64,000 nucleotides of DNA from Myxocyprinus asiaticus. Lineage: Eukaryota > Chordata > Actinopteri > Cypriniformes > Catostomidae. A program made the position numbers and the translations under genes. The stretch is from contig NC_059388.1 of NCBI RefSeq assembly GCF_019703515.2, positions 4,801,979 to 4,865,978 on the forward strand, in the 5' to 3' direction. Positions within the stretch are counted from its first letter, which is position 1. Every line of letters begins with the position of its first letter. This document shows positions 31,818-43,977 of this stretch, one piece after another. Below the pieces are notes generated by a model that worked only from the letters and a program-made list of their open reading frames with translations, had not been told where the DNA came from and made no database searches.

Positions 31818-32420
31818 TTGCGACCTCATAGTGCAATCTCGTTTTGCGGTGATAATGAAGACGGAGCTGCTATATCACTTGTGGCCTCTAATGGTGAGAC
31901 CTGGTCACACTCAGTCGATGAGTTTGATGGCATTTCCTCCTACAAGATGGAAAGCTGTGGGAGAGCAAAAGTGTTGGAGCTTCTAACCAGGGCATTCAAT
32001 AAACTTCAGCTCGAATGACACACAGTTGATGCTCCTGAGCATTTTTAACTCGATGAAAGGTTCTTACAGAATCGGCACGGCTCTGCATCCCGCCATCATG
32101 TGCCATTCTTTCCCAAGCTGCATGACCATACTGACCTTCCCCCAGTTGCAGCCCACTTATTCCCCTCCACTTCCAAGCTGGTGTGGAAATCTAAGCCGGT
32201 TCATATGTCCAAGCTGTGTAGGCTTATGTGTTCTTTATTGGGTAAAGCTTACACTGCGGCAGGCCAGGCTGGTTTAGCTTTGCACGCCACAGTGGTCTTG
32301 CAAGCCTACATGCTGACCCAAAGAAGGACATGGACGAGAGCGGCCAAGACCCAAGTCTTGCAAAGAGCTGAGCTGCGCCACAGGCATGGCGCTCCCGGCT
32401 ACCAAGATCACTGCCCAGGC
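31818..32420 (+). pseudogene. DIRS coding remnant (gag-like part)
   Basis: Open pieces at 31818-32018 and 32100-32426 (LFPSTSKLVWKSKPVHMSKL, YTAAGQAGLALHATVVLQAY) lie where DIRS elements carry gag. AYTAAGQAG...LHATVVLQAYQA-type wording is common in fish DIRS gag. The remnant is broken and cut by the Tc1 element. Confidence 0.55.
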
Positions 32421-32429
32421 TATTAGTAG

Positions 32430-33377
32430 ATACATTTGTGCTCAAAAGTTTGCATACCCTTGGAGAATTGGTAATATACAGTTGTGCTCAAAAGTTTGCA
32501 TACCCTGGCAGAAATTGTGAAATTTTGGCATTGATTTTGAAAATATGACTGATCATGCAAAAAAACCTGTCTTTTATTTAAGGATAGTGATCATATGAAT
32601 CCATTTATTATCACATAGTTGTTTGGCTCCTTTTTAAATCATAATGATAACAGAAATCACCCAAATGGCCCTGATCAAATGTTTACATACTCTTGAATGT
32701 TTGGCCTTGTTACAGACACACAAGGTGACACACACAGGTTTAAGTGGCAATTAAAGGTTAATTTCCCACACCTGTGGCTTTTTAAATTGCAATTAGTGTC
32801 TGTGTATAAATAGTCAATGAGTTTGTTAGCTCTCACATGGATGCACTGAGCAGGCTAGATACTGAGCCATGGGGAGCAGAAAAGAACTGTCAAAAGACCT
32901 GCGTAACAAGGTAATGGAACTTTATAAAGATGGAAAAGGATATAAAAAGATATCCAAAGCCTTGAAAATGCCAGTCAGTACTGTTCAATCACTTATTAAG
33001 AAGTGAAAAATTCGGGGATCTCTTGATACCAAGCCAAGGTCAGGTAGACCAAGAAAGATTTCAGCCACAACTGCCAGAAGAATTGTTCGGGATACAAAGA
33101 AAAACCCACAGGTAACCTCAGGAGAAATACAGGCTGCTCTGGAAAAAGATGGTGTGGTTGTTTCAAGGAGCACAATACGACGATACTTGAACAAAAATGA
33201 GCTGCATGGTCGAGTTGCCAGAAAAAAGCCAATGCAACAAAAAAGCCTGGTTACAATATGCCGGACAACACCTTGACACACCTCACAGCTTCTGGCACAC
33301 TGTGGAGCGATGAGACCAAAATAGAGCTTTGTGGTCACAACCATAAGTGCTATGTTTGGAGAGGGGTCAACAAGTAT
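32430..33377 (+). mobile_element. Tc1-like fragment inside DIRS
   Basis: Terminal repeat GTGCTCAAAAGTTTGCATAC occurs twice, at about 32437 and 32485, a tandem duplication of the end. The transposase starts at 32869 (MGSRKELSKDLRNKVMELYK; HTH MPVSTVQSLIKK; SGRPRKISATTARRIV; RRYLNKNELHGRVARKKP) and has an early stop at 33004-33006. The similarity ends in the first DDE segment around 33377, so the 3' half is missing. Confidence 0.88.
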
Positions 33378-34260
33378 TGTGTTCGAAATGGTCGTTACAT
33401 CTCATAGTGATGCGCTGCTGTTTAGCTGCGCTATCTATTTGAAAAATGCCCATGTTCTATCAGTAGGGCGTTGCACTCAGCCCAGTGGCAAGTCGCAAAG
33501 TTGTCATGTAGGACAAGTACAACACAGCCTGGGGAGCCCTGTACGACGGTCATCCAGCCTTCGGCACCTGGACAGGTGCATAAATGTTGTGCCTCATAAA
33601 TCGCTTAGAACTCCTTGCAGTCCTCTTAGCTCTGAGAACTTTTGGGCAGATGTGCAGGGCTTTAACATTCTGATCCGTATGGACAACACTGAAGTTGTGG
33701 TGTAAATAAATTGCCAAGGGGGAGTGCAGTCATGCCGATGTTGGATCTGGCATGCCAAATTATCCTCTGGAGCAAGTCATCTCCTCTCGATACGTGCAGT
33801 GCATGCCCCCGGCCAACTGAACTTTGGAGCAGATTTTCTCTCCTGCCAAGGCACCAAGCTATGGAAATGGAGACTTCATCCTTAGACAGTTCACAGAATT
33901 TAGGAGGTATTTGGGGAAGCGGAGGTTGATATATTTGCCTCCCTGAAGACCATGGACTGTCACCTCTGGTACTCCATGACTCAGGCTCCACTGGACCTAG
34001 CTCACAAATGGCCAGCGAAGCACAAATATGCATTCCATCCAGTCCGCTTGCTAAATAAAATGCTGTGCAATATTTGGGAACACGGGGAGATCATGCTGTT
34101 AGCTGTGCCGATGTGGCCCAACAGCCCATGGTTTCCAAGCTGGTAGAGTTGTTGGAGGAGAGGCGTTTTCCCCAGAAGCTTTGGAAGCTTCATGTTTGTC
34201 CCCTGAATGGGGCTTATCTGCTAGGGTTGTCACAACTTGAGACCATACTGTAGGTATGAA
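33378..34260 (+). pseudogene. DIRS RNase H region remnant
   Basis: In shifting frames: FNILIRMDNTEVVV near 33663, then LLSIRAVHAPGQLNFGADFL-like and WKWRLHP segments, FASLKTMDCHLWYSMTQAPL, MLLAVPMWPNSPWFPSW, LWKLHVCPLNG. These are the Ty3-like RNase H and following motifs of vertebrate DIRS elements. Several frame changes occur. Confidence 0.75.
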
Positions 34261-35304
34261 CTATCTCATGGAGTGATGGATGCCATTGCGCACACATACC
34301 TTAAAGGACACCTGTCTGGCTGCAGGCTTCGCTTCCCCTTACACCTTCGCCAGGTTCTAGAATGTGGATGCTTCCTAAATCTTTCCCAGATTTTGGCTGC
34401 AAAGGAGGGTTGATTTTTCAATGTTTTACTACCCTGCTAACTAGTGTCTTCTCTCTTCCGCACTATGTTGTGAAGTTGCTATTTTCAATAGTTCACTACC
34501 CTGTTGGTTAGTGCCATTTCATTACATTGCTCTCGTCACTGGATTTCCTGTTCCTGACGGCATGCCGCATGAGTGTTTGTAGCCTGCTTAGCATTGCTTA
34601 TTCTTATTCTCATACGTTCATCGTTTTATCCTTTGTCATTTTACCACTTTTCTACTGTTTCATCTGTGTGTATTTTACCTGTTGCTGCTGGCGCCTAGCT
34701 CAAGTCTGTGTTTGTAGCCTGCAAGCTTTTTTTTTTTGCATCACTTATCTATCCGTTTTCAGCTTTTAATCCTTAACATCTGCCATTTTTCAGCGTGCAT
34801 CGGGTTTCCCCCCGCATTATTCTCTTATTGCAATTCAACTGCGTGCATTTTCCGCGTGTATCTGCTTCCTATTTTATCACGATTAAACTGCAAGCATTTT
34901 ACAGCGTGCACCCGTTTTCTCCTCTGTGTTGCACAGATTATTGCATCGATCTCAAAGCACCGCTTATCAATAACAACCATAACAACAAACAATTGCATGA
35001 GGGACTCGCATCTATCTCAAACCCTCACCGCTCAGGAACAACCAACAACAACAACAACAATCAATTGCGGTAAGTCATGGCATCCATGCATGTTATTTCT
35101 TCCTGCATTGCATGTCACATTTACAATAGCTTCTTCCGTCAGTAGTGAGGGATTCACATGTGATAAATGTAAGGAATAAGTCAGGCTGACGGAGAAGGTT
35201 AATGAGTTAGAGACATGCATCCGAATGCTAGTGGAGGTCAGTGAGAAAGAGAAGCAGGTAGATACTGTTTCAGATGCGGGTAGAACATTGAGCAACACAC
35301 ACAC

Positions 35305-35950
35305 TTGGTTCCAGCTCTAGAGCCCCCACAGCAGGGCGTTTGGGTGACGTCTTGGCGGCATACTCGCTCAGCAAAGCGACACCACTCTCCAATTCCTGTT
35401 AGGGTTTCCAATCGATTCTCCCCAGTCAGTGATGCACCCACTGAGAATCATGTTGAAAGAGCCCTAATAATTGGTGATTCTATTGTAAGGAATGTGGAAA
35501 TAGAGACTCCATCCACTATTGTTGAATGCATTTCGGGTGCCAAAGCATCTGACAACAGATCAAATTTACAAGTGCTGGCTAATGCTAAACTTAGATTTTC
35601 TAAAATTGTTATCCATATCAGCACTAATGATATCCGGCTTTGCCAGTAGGAGATTACTACAGATAATGTTAAAGAAGTGTGTGAACTTGCAAAAATTATG
35701 TCAGACACTGTAATATGCTCTGGGCCCCCTTCCTGGTCGTTGTGGAGATGAGGTTTATAGTAGATTAGTGTCACTGAATGGCTGGATGTCTGAGTGGTGT
35801 CTGGAGAATAGCATAGGATTTATAGACAAATGGAAGAGTTTCTGGGGTAAACCTGACCTGCTAAATAGAGATGGACTCCATCCCTCCAGGGAAGGTGCCA
35901 CTCTCCTCTCTAGTATTTTGGCTCATAGTCTTAATAATGATAGTATTTGA
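35305..35950 (+). pseudogene. L2 ORF1, SGNH esterase-like domain
   Basis: ALIIGDSIVRNV (block I, GDS), IVIHISTNDIRL (GTND-like block) and GKPDLLNRDGLHPSREG (DGLHP block, 35768-35950) define an SGNH hydrolase domain as found in L2/CR1 ORF1. A coiled-coil start lies before 35300 (35180-35280) in another frame. A stop at 35648 and a frame change split it. Confidence 0.85.
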
Positions 35951-36199
35951 CTAACTGGGGCCCAGGTCATGAAGCACACAAACTGGTTAATCCGAACATC
36001 TTCTAGCTGCCTTGAGACGTCACATAGGTCACATAAACTACAACACATAGAGACTGTATCACCTAGATATCACATAGAGACTGTGTCTGTTCCCCAAACT
36101 ACCAAACACAAAATTCTCACTATGTCATTTATAAAAGTGATTAAGGTCAAACGTGAAAAAAACAAACTATCAAAAAAAATCTTTTTTTGAAGATAAACA

Positions 36200-38950
36200 T
36201 AATATAAAGGTAGGGCTACTTAACATTAGATCTCTTTCTACCAAAGCACTAATTGTAAATGAAATTATTACAGATCATAGTTTGGATGCACTGTTTGACT
36301 GAAACCTGCCTTAAACCAGATGAATATATTAGTTTAAATGAATCTACTCCCCCAGATTATTGTTATAAACATGAGCCTCGTCTGAAGGGTCGAGGAGGAG
36401 GTGTTGCTACAATTTACAGTGAAGATTTTGGGGTTAATCAGAGGACAGGACATAAGTTTAAGTTTTGAACTAATAATTCTTAATGTGACACCATCAGATA
36501 TAAAAAAAAAAAACTAAAAAATAAAAAGCTCTGTCATCTTTTGCCCATGCTACAGTATATAGATCACCCGGGCCTTATTCTGGTTTCCTTGGTGAATTTG
36601 CTAATTTTTTATCAGATCTTGTAGTTACTATAGATAAAGCATTATTTGTTGGTGACTTCAACATTCATATAGATAATGAAAATGACACGTTGGGATTAGC
36701 ATTTATCGATATTCTCAACTCTCTTGGAGTCAGACAAAATGTGACAGGACCAACTCATCGCCATAATCATATGCTAGATTTAATTCTGTCATATGGAGTT
36801 GATGTTGATACTAAAGAAATTCTACTGAAGAGCGATGACATCTCAGATCATTACCTCATATCTTGTATGCTGCGATCAGCTAATGTTACTCAGTCTACAC
36901 CATGCTATCGTTCAGGTAGGTCTTTCGACCACTAAAGATAGCTTCACTAATAATCTTACAGATCTATCTCATACACTCAGTAAGCCCCAAAGCCTAGAAG
37001 AACTTGATGAAATAACGGAAAATATAAATACAGTTTTCTCTAGCACTCTTGATAGTGTCCCCCTTCCCCTTTTAAATGGCAGTTATCAAACCGCTTATTA
37101 AGAAGCCACAACTTGATCCTGGAGAACTGGCTAATTATAGACCGATTTCAAATCTCCCGTTTATGTTGAAAATACTAGAAAAAGGTAGTATCCTCCCAAC
37201 TATGTTCATTTCTACAGAGAAATAGTATATATGAACAATTTCAGTCAGGATTTAGGCCCCATCACAGTACAGAGACTGCACTGCATTAGCATGGTTTAGG
37301 TCCTATTTAGCAGACCGCTACCACTTTGTCTATGTAAATGAGGAATTGTCAAACCAAACAAAAAAGTAAAGTATGGAGTGCCATAGGGATCAGTTTTAGG
37401 GCCTCTGCTTTTCTCCTTGTATATGCTTCCCCTGGGAGATATTATCAGAAATTGTGGAATAAATTTCCACTGTTATGCCGACGATACCCAACTTTATATT
37501 TCTTCCAAACCTGACGAAATTTCACAATTCTCCAAATTAGCAGAGTGTATCAATGAAATAAAAGATTGGATGACCAGAAATTTCCTTCTACTCAATTCAG
37601 ACAAAACAGAGGTACTAATTATTGAACCAAAAACCTGTAAAACAAGCCACTAAAATATCATTTGACTCTCGATGTACTATTACATCGTCTTCAACAGCGA
37701 AGAATTTAGGTGTTATATTTGATACCAATCTGTCCTTTGAAAATCAAATTACCAATGTTTGTATAACAGCATTCTTCCACCTAAGAAATATTGCTAAATT
37801 ACAACACATGCTCTGTTACTGATGCCGAAAAACTAATTTATGTGTTCATGTCCTCAAGACTAGATTATTGTAATGCATTACTGGGAGGATGTCCAGCAAG
37901 ATCAATAAATAAACTTCAATTGGTTCAAAATGCAGCAACCAGAGTGCTGACTAGAACCAAGAAATATGATCATATTAGCCCCATTTTATCGTCGTTACAT
38001 TGGCTACCTGTTAAATTTCATATTAATTTTAAAATTCTGTTAACTACGTACAAAGCTTTGAATGGCATAGCTCTGCAGTACTTAACCCTTTGGGGTCTGA
38101 GGGTGTTTTGGGCCCTGGAGAAGTTTTGACATACCCTGACATTTGTGCTTTTTTCAGTTGCTTAAAAACATATTAATGGCTAAAGTCTGATAATACTGTA
38201 TTCAGCACAAACTGTGCTACAATAATATGTGAGCAACATGTATGTACATGTTTGTATTTTTGAGAATATAACATTTATGCATGGTTTTTGAAAAAACAAA
38301 AATTTGAAGTCACTGAAATAAGGCCATATAACACATACTAAACATTTGTTCACAATACTTTTGAGAACTGGATCTTGTAGCCTAGAGTTTTTGCTACAAA
38401 ATGATGTGAAAACCATCCTGATCACTCATTCATACAAAACAATATAGTCATTTAACTTATGTAAGACACTTTTAGTGTTAGAAAGGCCATATGTGAGGAG
38501 GCGTGGATGATCATGAATATGAGTTTCAGTTCATTTTTGTGAAGTGTTTCAGAAAGATGCTCGTGGAGACAGAGACAGCTGAAAGCGCACCGTTTATTTT
38601 CTTTATTTTACAAAAGCACAAGGTTTTGTTGTTATTGTGAGTGTTCACAAATAAAAGTAGACACTTTATGATGTCTTACACTTATCTGTATGCCCAAAAA
38701 TGATGGAGTATTTTAAGTTGTTTCCACTGTTATGAGGAAAAAATCCAGCAGGACGTGCCAGTCGTTAAGTGACCTTCTACCATGCTATACTCCATCACGT
38801 TCATTATGATCGCAAAATTCTGGCCTGTTAATAGTTCCTGGAATATCAAAATCCACAAAAGGAGGTAGATCCTTTTCATATTTGGCTCCTAAGCTATGGA
38901 ATATTCTCCCTAACACTGTTCGAGATGCAGACACACTCACTTAGTTTAAG
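36200..38950 (+). pseudogene. L2 ORF2, endonuclease and RT, broken
   Basis: The apurinic-type endonuclease shows CLTETCLKPDEYIS, VYRSPGPYSGF-like, FVGDFNIHIDNEND and SDDISDHYLI. RT parts: NYRPISNLPF near 37133, [19 protein letters not shown] near 37395, [16 protein letters not shown] (active site YADD near 37470), [13 protein letters not shown], then SRLDYCNALLGGCPA and HISPILSSLHWLPV. An internal deletion removes much of the RT between about 37200 and 37300. The end resumes after the TTAA insertion at 38769. Confidence 0.88.
38086..38764. mobile_element. TTAA-flanked (piggyBac-type) nonautonomous insertion
   Basis: A 679-bp insertion with TTAA on both sides (38082-38085, 38765-38768). The sister L2 copy reads straight through as AGTACTTAAGTGACCTTCT at 46817, giving the empty site. 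The left end is CCCTTTGGGGTCTGAGGGTG. The terminal inverted repeat is weak and there is no transposase. Confidence 0.8.
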
Positions 38951-40640
38951 TCTAGACTAAAGACTCATCGATTTAGCCAGGCATACACCTAATTTATCCT
39001 TCAACTCACAATTAGGCTGGTTTAGTTAGGTCTGCCAGAAACCAGAAACACTGACCATGATCTAGAACTCTGCAATAAATTGAATGGCATCTATTCTAAT
39101 ATTATTCTATTTGTTTCCCTGTCTCAACCCTCGGGACTCCTATCCTGTGGTCACCAGAACTGTCTGGATCCAGCTCCATTCCTGCTTTGTGTTGGAGTCC
39201 ACTGAGTGATCTGTGTCTCTGAGTGATGATGACTAATAGCAGCCGGTGCCAGTCAAACATCACTTCAGTCTATTACGATGGACTTCAGAGGATGAACTGA
39301 TGTCAACTCTAACCATAAGACATGGGATACACCATATTGCCATTGCCTGAACCTTGGATTTAGGATAGACCTCACCAAAATTACTAGCCGGTTGAACTGC
39401 GATGCACCTCACTGATCTCTGCATGCATCACCTCGGTCTAATGATGGACTACACTCTTATAATGTAATACATAGACTATCAATTAATTGCCAACAAATCC
39501 CTTCATCAGCCAACTAACAAGGACAATGCATCTATGTGAACTTTTGCAGTTAATCCAGGATGGACTTCAAAGACATTAGTCATTAATCTTACAGTTCATA
39601 CAAAATCTTTGTTTAAACACTGACCCTTAACACTTACTTAGTTTAATAATTTTAAACCATGACTTGCAATATACATAAGTAATATTGGCATTATAGTCAG
39701 AGGGCAACTGGCCCCCACAATGAGCCTGGTTTCTCCCAAGGTTATTTTTCTCCATTAACCAACATCTTATGGAGTTTTGTGTTCCTTGCCACAATCGCCT
39801 TTGGCTTGCTCACAGGGGTTCTAAATACAATTATTATTTAATTACTTATTTTTAAACACAATTCACAATCGTATTTTATCAAACTACACAATGATGACTG
39901 TAAGACATTATAGATATTACAGTTTCATTTTCTGTTAATGCATGATTTTCTGTAAAGCTGCTTTGAAACGATGTGTGTTCTGAAAGGTGCTATACAAATA
40001 AAAATGACTTGACATTCCCATCTCTGACTGTATTGTCTCTTCCCTACCCACTATGTGCGAAGTCGAGCTTTGTACAGTGTTTCACCACTCAGTACGGCTA
40101 GTGTCATTGTTATATTATTACCATATATGGTTATTTGTTTCCTCCGCCTTCCTATTTTTTCCAAGACGAAGGGGAGGTCTTTCCAATGATTTTTCCTACC
40201 CTAATGGCCAGTAGGCATTGTTTAGTGAGTGCAAATTAGTAGCACAGCATTTTGGATTCCCATAGCGTCAGCTACTAATGCAGTGTTGAAGTGACGACTA
40301 GAAAGGGAATGACTTGGTTATGACTATAACCTTGGTTTCCTGAAAGAAGGGAACGAGACGCAGCGTACACTCGTCACACTACTGATTTCTTGCTGTTAAG
40401 GGACCGAGAGATGCATTCACCTCCCTTCAGCTGAAAAATCCTGATGAAATGGTGGCATACTCCGATTTATATGTCTGTGATGATGCACGCATAAGAGGCA
40501 AATGGCATAATGAGATTGGTGTGATTCGAAAAGGGTTCAGTGATCTTCACTCCTGCAGCTCCCATAGCATCATCTACTGACGCAGCATCTCGTTCCTTCC
40601 TTTCAGGGTACCAAGGTTACAGTCGTAACCTAGAAAATTT

Positions 40641-41246
40641 CACTCTGGAAGGGGCTACCCAATAAAACACCACTGAATTTGAAACCAAGCAACCAAACAA
40701 GAAACCAACAAAATGCCATTGCATATCACATTATGTAGAATCTCAAGTTACAAAAACTCATTAACATGTAAGAGATAAAGCTTGTTGCTTTATTGCACTG
40801 TGCCTGGTAAGGAAACGGTGATAAAAATGACATTTCTTTTTGTTTTCCTTTTTTTTTCTTTTTTTTTTTTTTTTTTAAGAAGGTCATGTTAAACTTTTAC
40901 CAGGCCATCATCCTACATCACAGAATTCTATTAAACACAATTCAGAATTTGAGATGTGCTGGAAAGTAATCTCCTGTGATGAATGTGCATATTGTCCATC
41001 GTTAGACATTGTTAGTAATGTAAACTAATAAACTACTGAAATAAACTAGAAAGAGAGTGATGTTTTAATGAGACTTTACTTTTTAGAAGTTTGTAGTGTT
41101 AAAAGTGCCCAAAGTTGAATAAAAACACCCATAACTCAAAAAATCGTATTCATTCAATCTTTTTTTAAATTAAATTTTTATGACGTGCTGTAAAAGGCAT
41201 AATTACAAAAAACAGTAAGAGTAAAAAGTCATTATAGTATGTTCAC
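40641..41246. other. kif21a intron, low complexity
   Basis: Unrecognised AT-rich intron with a T-run at about 40847-40876. Confidence 0.6.
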
Positions 41247-41391
41247 CTTAAGTAGACGGTTCATATCATTCTCCATATTGGAGACGGTCATCCGCTGCAT
41301 GATGATGCCACTAATGTGATGCTCTAGTGACTGCCATTTAGCCCGCACTGTCCTGGTGAAGTACAAATCTCCAGTCCTCATCTGGTGTTTT
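41247..41391 (-). CDS. kif21a: kif21a exon (regulatory coiled-coil region)
   Basis: A 145-bp exon with YFTRTVRAKWQSLEHHI and GIIMQRMTVSNMENDMNRLL, matching the KIF21A region just before the autoregulatory coiled coil. In human KIF21A the following region is mutated in congenital fibrosis of the extraocular muscles. The acceptor is GTATACCAG and the donor is CTTAAG|GTGAAC. It enters in phase 2 and leaves in phase 0. The next exon is about 10 kb away because the intron holds the DIRS/L2 complex. Confidence 0.93.
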
Positions 41392-41764
41392 CTGGTATAC
41401 AAATCACAAAAACACATCAGACTAGACTCAAATAAACACCAAGAGTGAATTGTGTCATTTTTTCACTGTTAAAATATTTTCTCGTATATCACCTTAATAT
41501 GCAGAGATAACTACTAAGTAAGCCATTCATAGGTTGATTTCCCTGAAAAGTGTAAAATCTGTGAGTCTGTGGCAATATAAAAATATTTGTGTCCTAGAGC
41601 CACATTGACTCAACCAATGGAGTTTTGTTTGACCAATGGCTGATGGGTTGGAAAACTTGTTTGAAACCAATCATTATTTTTGCAATTCCGATTGGTGACA
41701 CTAGTGGTGTACAAGTTACGCACTTCACATTCAACTAAACCATCTGAAATTAAATGCACATTAC

Positions 41765-41910
41765 CTCATTCCATTAGGTGCTGTTGCGCCAGCAGTTTGT
41801 GTTCGGGCAGGAGCCGTACGGGGTGAAGACTCCTGCAAAGGCTCTGGCAAACTGATCTTATGGTTAACCTTGCCTGATGTGGGCCGTACTTGCCGCCTCA
41901 GGGCCGTTAT
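41765..41910 (-). CDS. kif21a: kif21a exon (ALRRQVRP segment)
   Basis: A 146-bp exon beginning ITALRRQVRPTSGKV, the conserved end of the coiled coil. It continues into a Pro/Ser/Thr-rich, poorly conserved linker ending ATAPNGM. The acceptor is CTGCATCAG and the donor is AATGAG|GTAATG. It enters in phase 0 and leaves in phase 2, compatible with the exon at 41391. The linker matches the family only loosely, as expected. Confidence 0.9.
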
Positions 41911-42044
41911 CTGATGCAGATAGGCAGAGAAGGGATTGCAACACAATTTCTTAATAATTTTTACATGGGTGTTATATAGTGAACAAATGAAATTCGATCT
42001 CATCTTTAAAGCTGATATATGTACCCCTGTGAAAAAGAAGTCCA

Positions 42045-42731
42045 CTTAAAGGGATAGTTCACCCAAAAATGAAAATTATCTGATAATTTACTCACGCTCA
42101 TGCCATCTGAGATGTGTATGACTTTCTTTCTTCTGAAAAACACTTTTGAAGATTTGTAGAAAAAGATCCAGGCTCAGCAGGTCCTTAGAATGGGAAAAAG
42201 ATCTATATTTAAGCACTTTTTAAACAATAAAATATCACTTCCAGTCAGGCGTTGACGAATGGCTGAATTTACCCGAGTGCTCCTGTAACGCAAGCACGTT
42301 GGCATGTTCCTTCGACTCATTGGTTGTGTGTCTGTCACGCGTCAGTTCACGTGCCATCACGATTACGTCACAGGAGCACTTGGGTAAATTCGGCCATTCG
42401 TCAACGCCTGATTGGAAGCAATCTTTTATTGTTAAAAAGTGCTTAAATATCATTCTTTTTTGCACACAAAGTGATTGATTCACTTTAGAAGACATTAATG
42501 TCATTGCTGGAGATAGGATGGATTACTTTTATGTTGACTATCTGTGTGCTTTTTGGACCTACAAATATCTAAATCACCATCCTAAAGGACAAAATAAAGG
42601 ACATGCTGAGCCTGGATCTTTTTCTACAAATCTTCAAAAGTGTTTTGCAGAAGAAAGAAAGTCATACACATTTCAGATGGCATGAGGGTGAGTAAATTAT
42701 CAGATAATTTTTGGGTGAACTATCCCTTTAA
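42045..42731. mobile_element. Palindromic MITE with nested second palindrome
   Basis: Terminal inverted repeats of well over 100 bp: TTAAAGGGATAGTTCACCC at 42045-42063 and its complement at 42713-42731, continuing through AAAAAGATCCAGGCTCAGCA. Inside, 42241-42290 (GGCGTTGACGAATGGC) is inverted at 42367-42413. It belongs to the GGGATAGTTCACCCAAAAAT repeats common in cyprinids. No coding potential. Confidence 0.88.
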
Positions 42732-43814
42732 GCATACTTTTAAAAAATAATACTTATTATGAAAATACTATACAGTACTATCTTGTAAGCTTTTCTCAGA
42801 TTAAGCAATGAGTTGTTTAAATGCTTTGTCAGGAAAGATGTTCAACTTGGAAATGTGTGTCTCGAGATTCTTGCATTTGGTTCCAGTCTGTTGTGTTCCG
42901 TCTCCTGGGCTCATTGTCTGAGCTGCTTAACCACCGAATTCTGCCGAATAACACTGCTATCTGTGAATATTGCTACTCTACATACAACTGTACTGAATAA
43001 AAAACAATCTGGTATTTCACTGCTATTATGAAGCTTGAGTCTGGAGTAGTAGGAATCAATGCAAGTGTAATACCATGTGAACTGTCTTTTGAAGAGTTTT
43101 CTCCCCTCATTTCACTTTTGACTAAACATTTGAGAATATGGGCCAACTAAAACTTTTTATTTATTTATTTTATGCACATTATTTGAAAATGAAATGCTCT
43201 TATTAACAGCCGGGATAGGAATGTTCTATGCAATAATAGTGCTGAATGTTTTATGTATTTATTGCGCCCTCTTGTGGACTAAGGAAACAAAATAAATTAA
43301 AAAATTTGACTGGTTGACTTTAAAATTCAAATATTAGTTCATATATATTAAAATGTATATATTTATTTCATTAAAAAAAAAAAAAAAAAAAAAAAAAAAC
43401 TTTTTCATGGTTGAGTTAGTACTGTTTATTTTTGTAATAAAGTTCAGCACTATTTTACTTTGAGTGTTATTTTTTCATTTAGTATCAATTTGAAAAAATA
43501 TTGGTTGATTAATTGGTTATCGGCAGGTACTGCCCAACTTAGTCATCAGTATCAGTAAAATCCACTATTGGTTGACCTCTAGTATGGAGGGCCAAATTAC
43601 TTAAAATTAAATCACAAACTAATAATTTTAACAAATCATTAAACAATGTATATCATGATATTGAAAAAAAAAAATAATAAAAAAAAAAATTAAATCCTTA
43701 AATTCATAATTAAATAACTAAATAAATCAATAAATGTTTTAGCACTAGTTTGCATCCATTTCATTTTAGTATTATCTTTGAGTTATTAGCACGTCACTCC
43801 ACAACTATTCTCAC
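42732..43814. other. kif21a intron, A/T homopolymers
   Basis: AT-rich intron with A-runs at about 43373-43399 and 43664-43690. The 72-codon open frame at 42813-43031 has no recognisable motif. Confidence 0.6.
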
Positions 43815-43883
43815 CTCCTCTGTCCTCCTGCGCAGAATAAGCTCCTGTTGTCTCTTTTGTGCCTCGAGTTGCCTCAGCTGATG
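43815..43883 (-). CDS. kif21a: kif21a exon (coiled coil end)
   Basis: A 69-bp exon of 23 codons, [20 protein letters not shown] followed by TEE. It matches the conserved H-Q-L-R-x-L-E-A-Q-K-R segment of KIF21A, whose register continues into the ALRRQVRP exon at 41910. The acceptor is CATTTTAG and the donor is GAG|GTGAGAAT; phase 0 in and out. The reading frame is interrupted by introns on both sides, so it is easily missed by ORF callers. Confidence 0.92.
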
Positions 43884-43977
43884 CTAAAATGAGACAAAAG
43901 AGAGACGAAACAAGAGTGAGAAAGAATTGAGTCTGAGAAAATAATTCAGTGAAGTTGTTCAGGTGGTGTTGTATCAC

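Larger units (their letters stand above)
34500..40013 (+). mobile_element. L2-clade LINE inserted in DIRS
   Basis: A long, plus-strand L2/CR1-type LINE: 5' region (34.5-35.1 kb), ORF1 with an SGNH/esterase domain, ORF2 with endonuclease and RT, a long 3' region, and the typical fish tail GTAAAGCTGCTTTGAAACGA ... GCTATACAAATAAAAATGAC at 39951-40009. It is damaged by deletions and stops. Its left boundary is approximate because the flanking DIRS sequence is diverged. It contains a TTAA-flanked insertion (38086-38764). Confidence 0.85.
31345..40625 (+). mobile_element. DIRS-like retrotransposon, interrupted
   Basis: Terminal sequences at 31345-31505 and about 40445-40600 are inverted copies of each other (CTGCGTCAGTAGCTAACACTATGGGAGCT against AGCTCCCATAGCATCATCTACTGACGCAG, described in parts). 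An RT/RNase H remnant of DIRS type lies at 33378-34260. It has been split by a Tc1 fragment (32430-33377) and by an L2 LINE (about 34500-40013). The body resumes at 40014. The tyrosine recombinase usual for DIRS is not visible, so it is a non-autonomous remnant. Confidence 0.75.

Noticed and set aside
34527..35179. Overlapping plus-strand open frames before L2 ORF1
   Set aside because: Low-complexity, pyrimidine-rich 5' region of the LINE; no conserved motif.
35305..35649. Host lipase/esterase (GDSL) gene
   Set aside because: The SGNH motifs belong to ORF1 of an L2 LINE that continues into endonuclease and RT.
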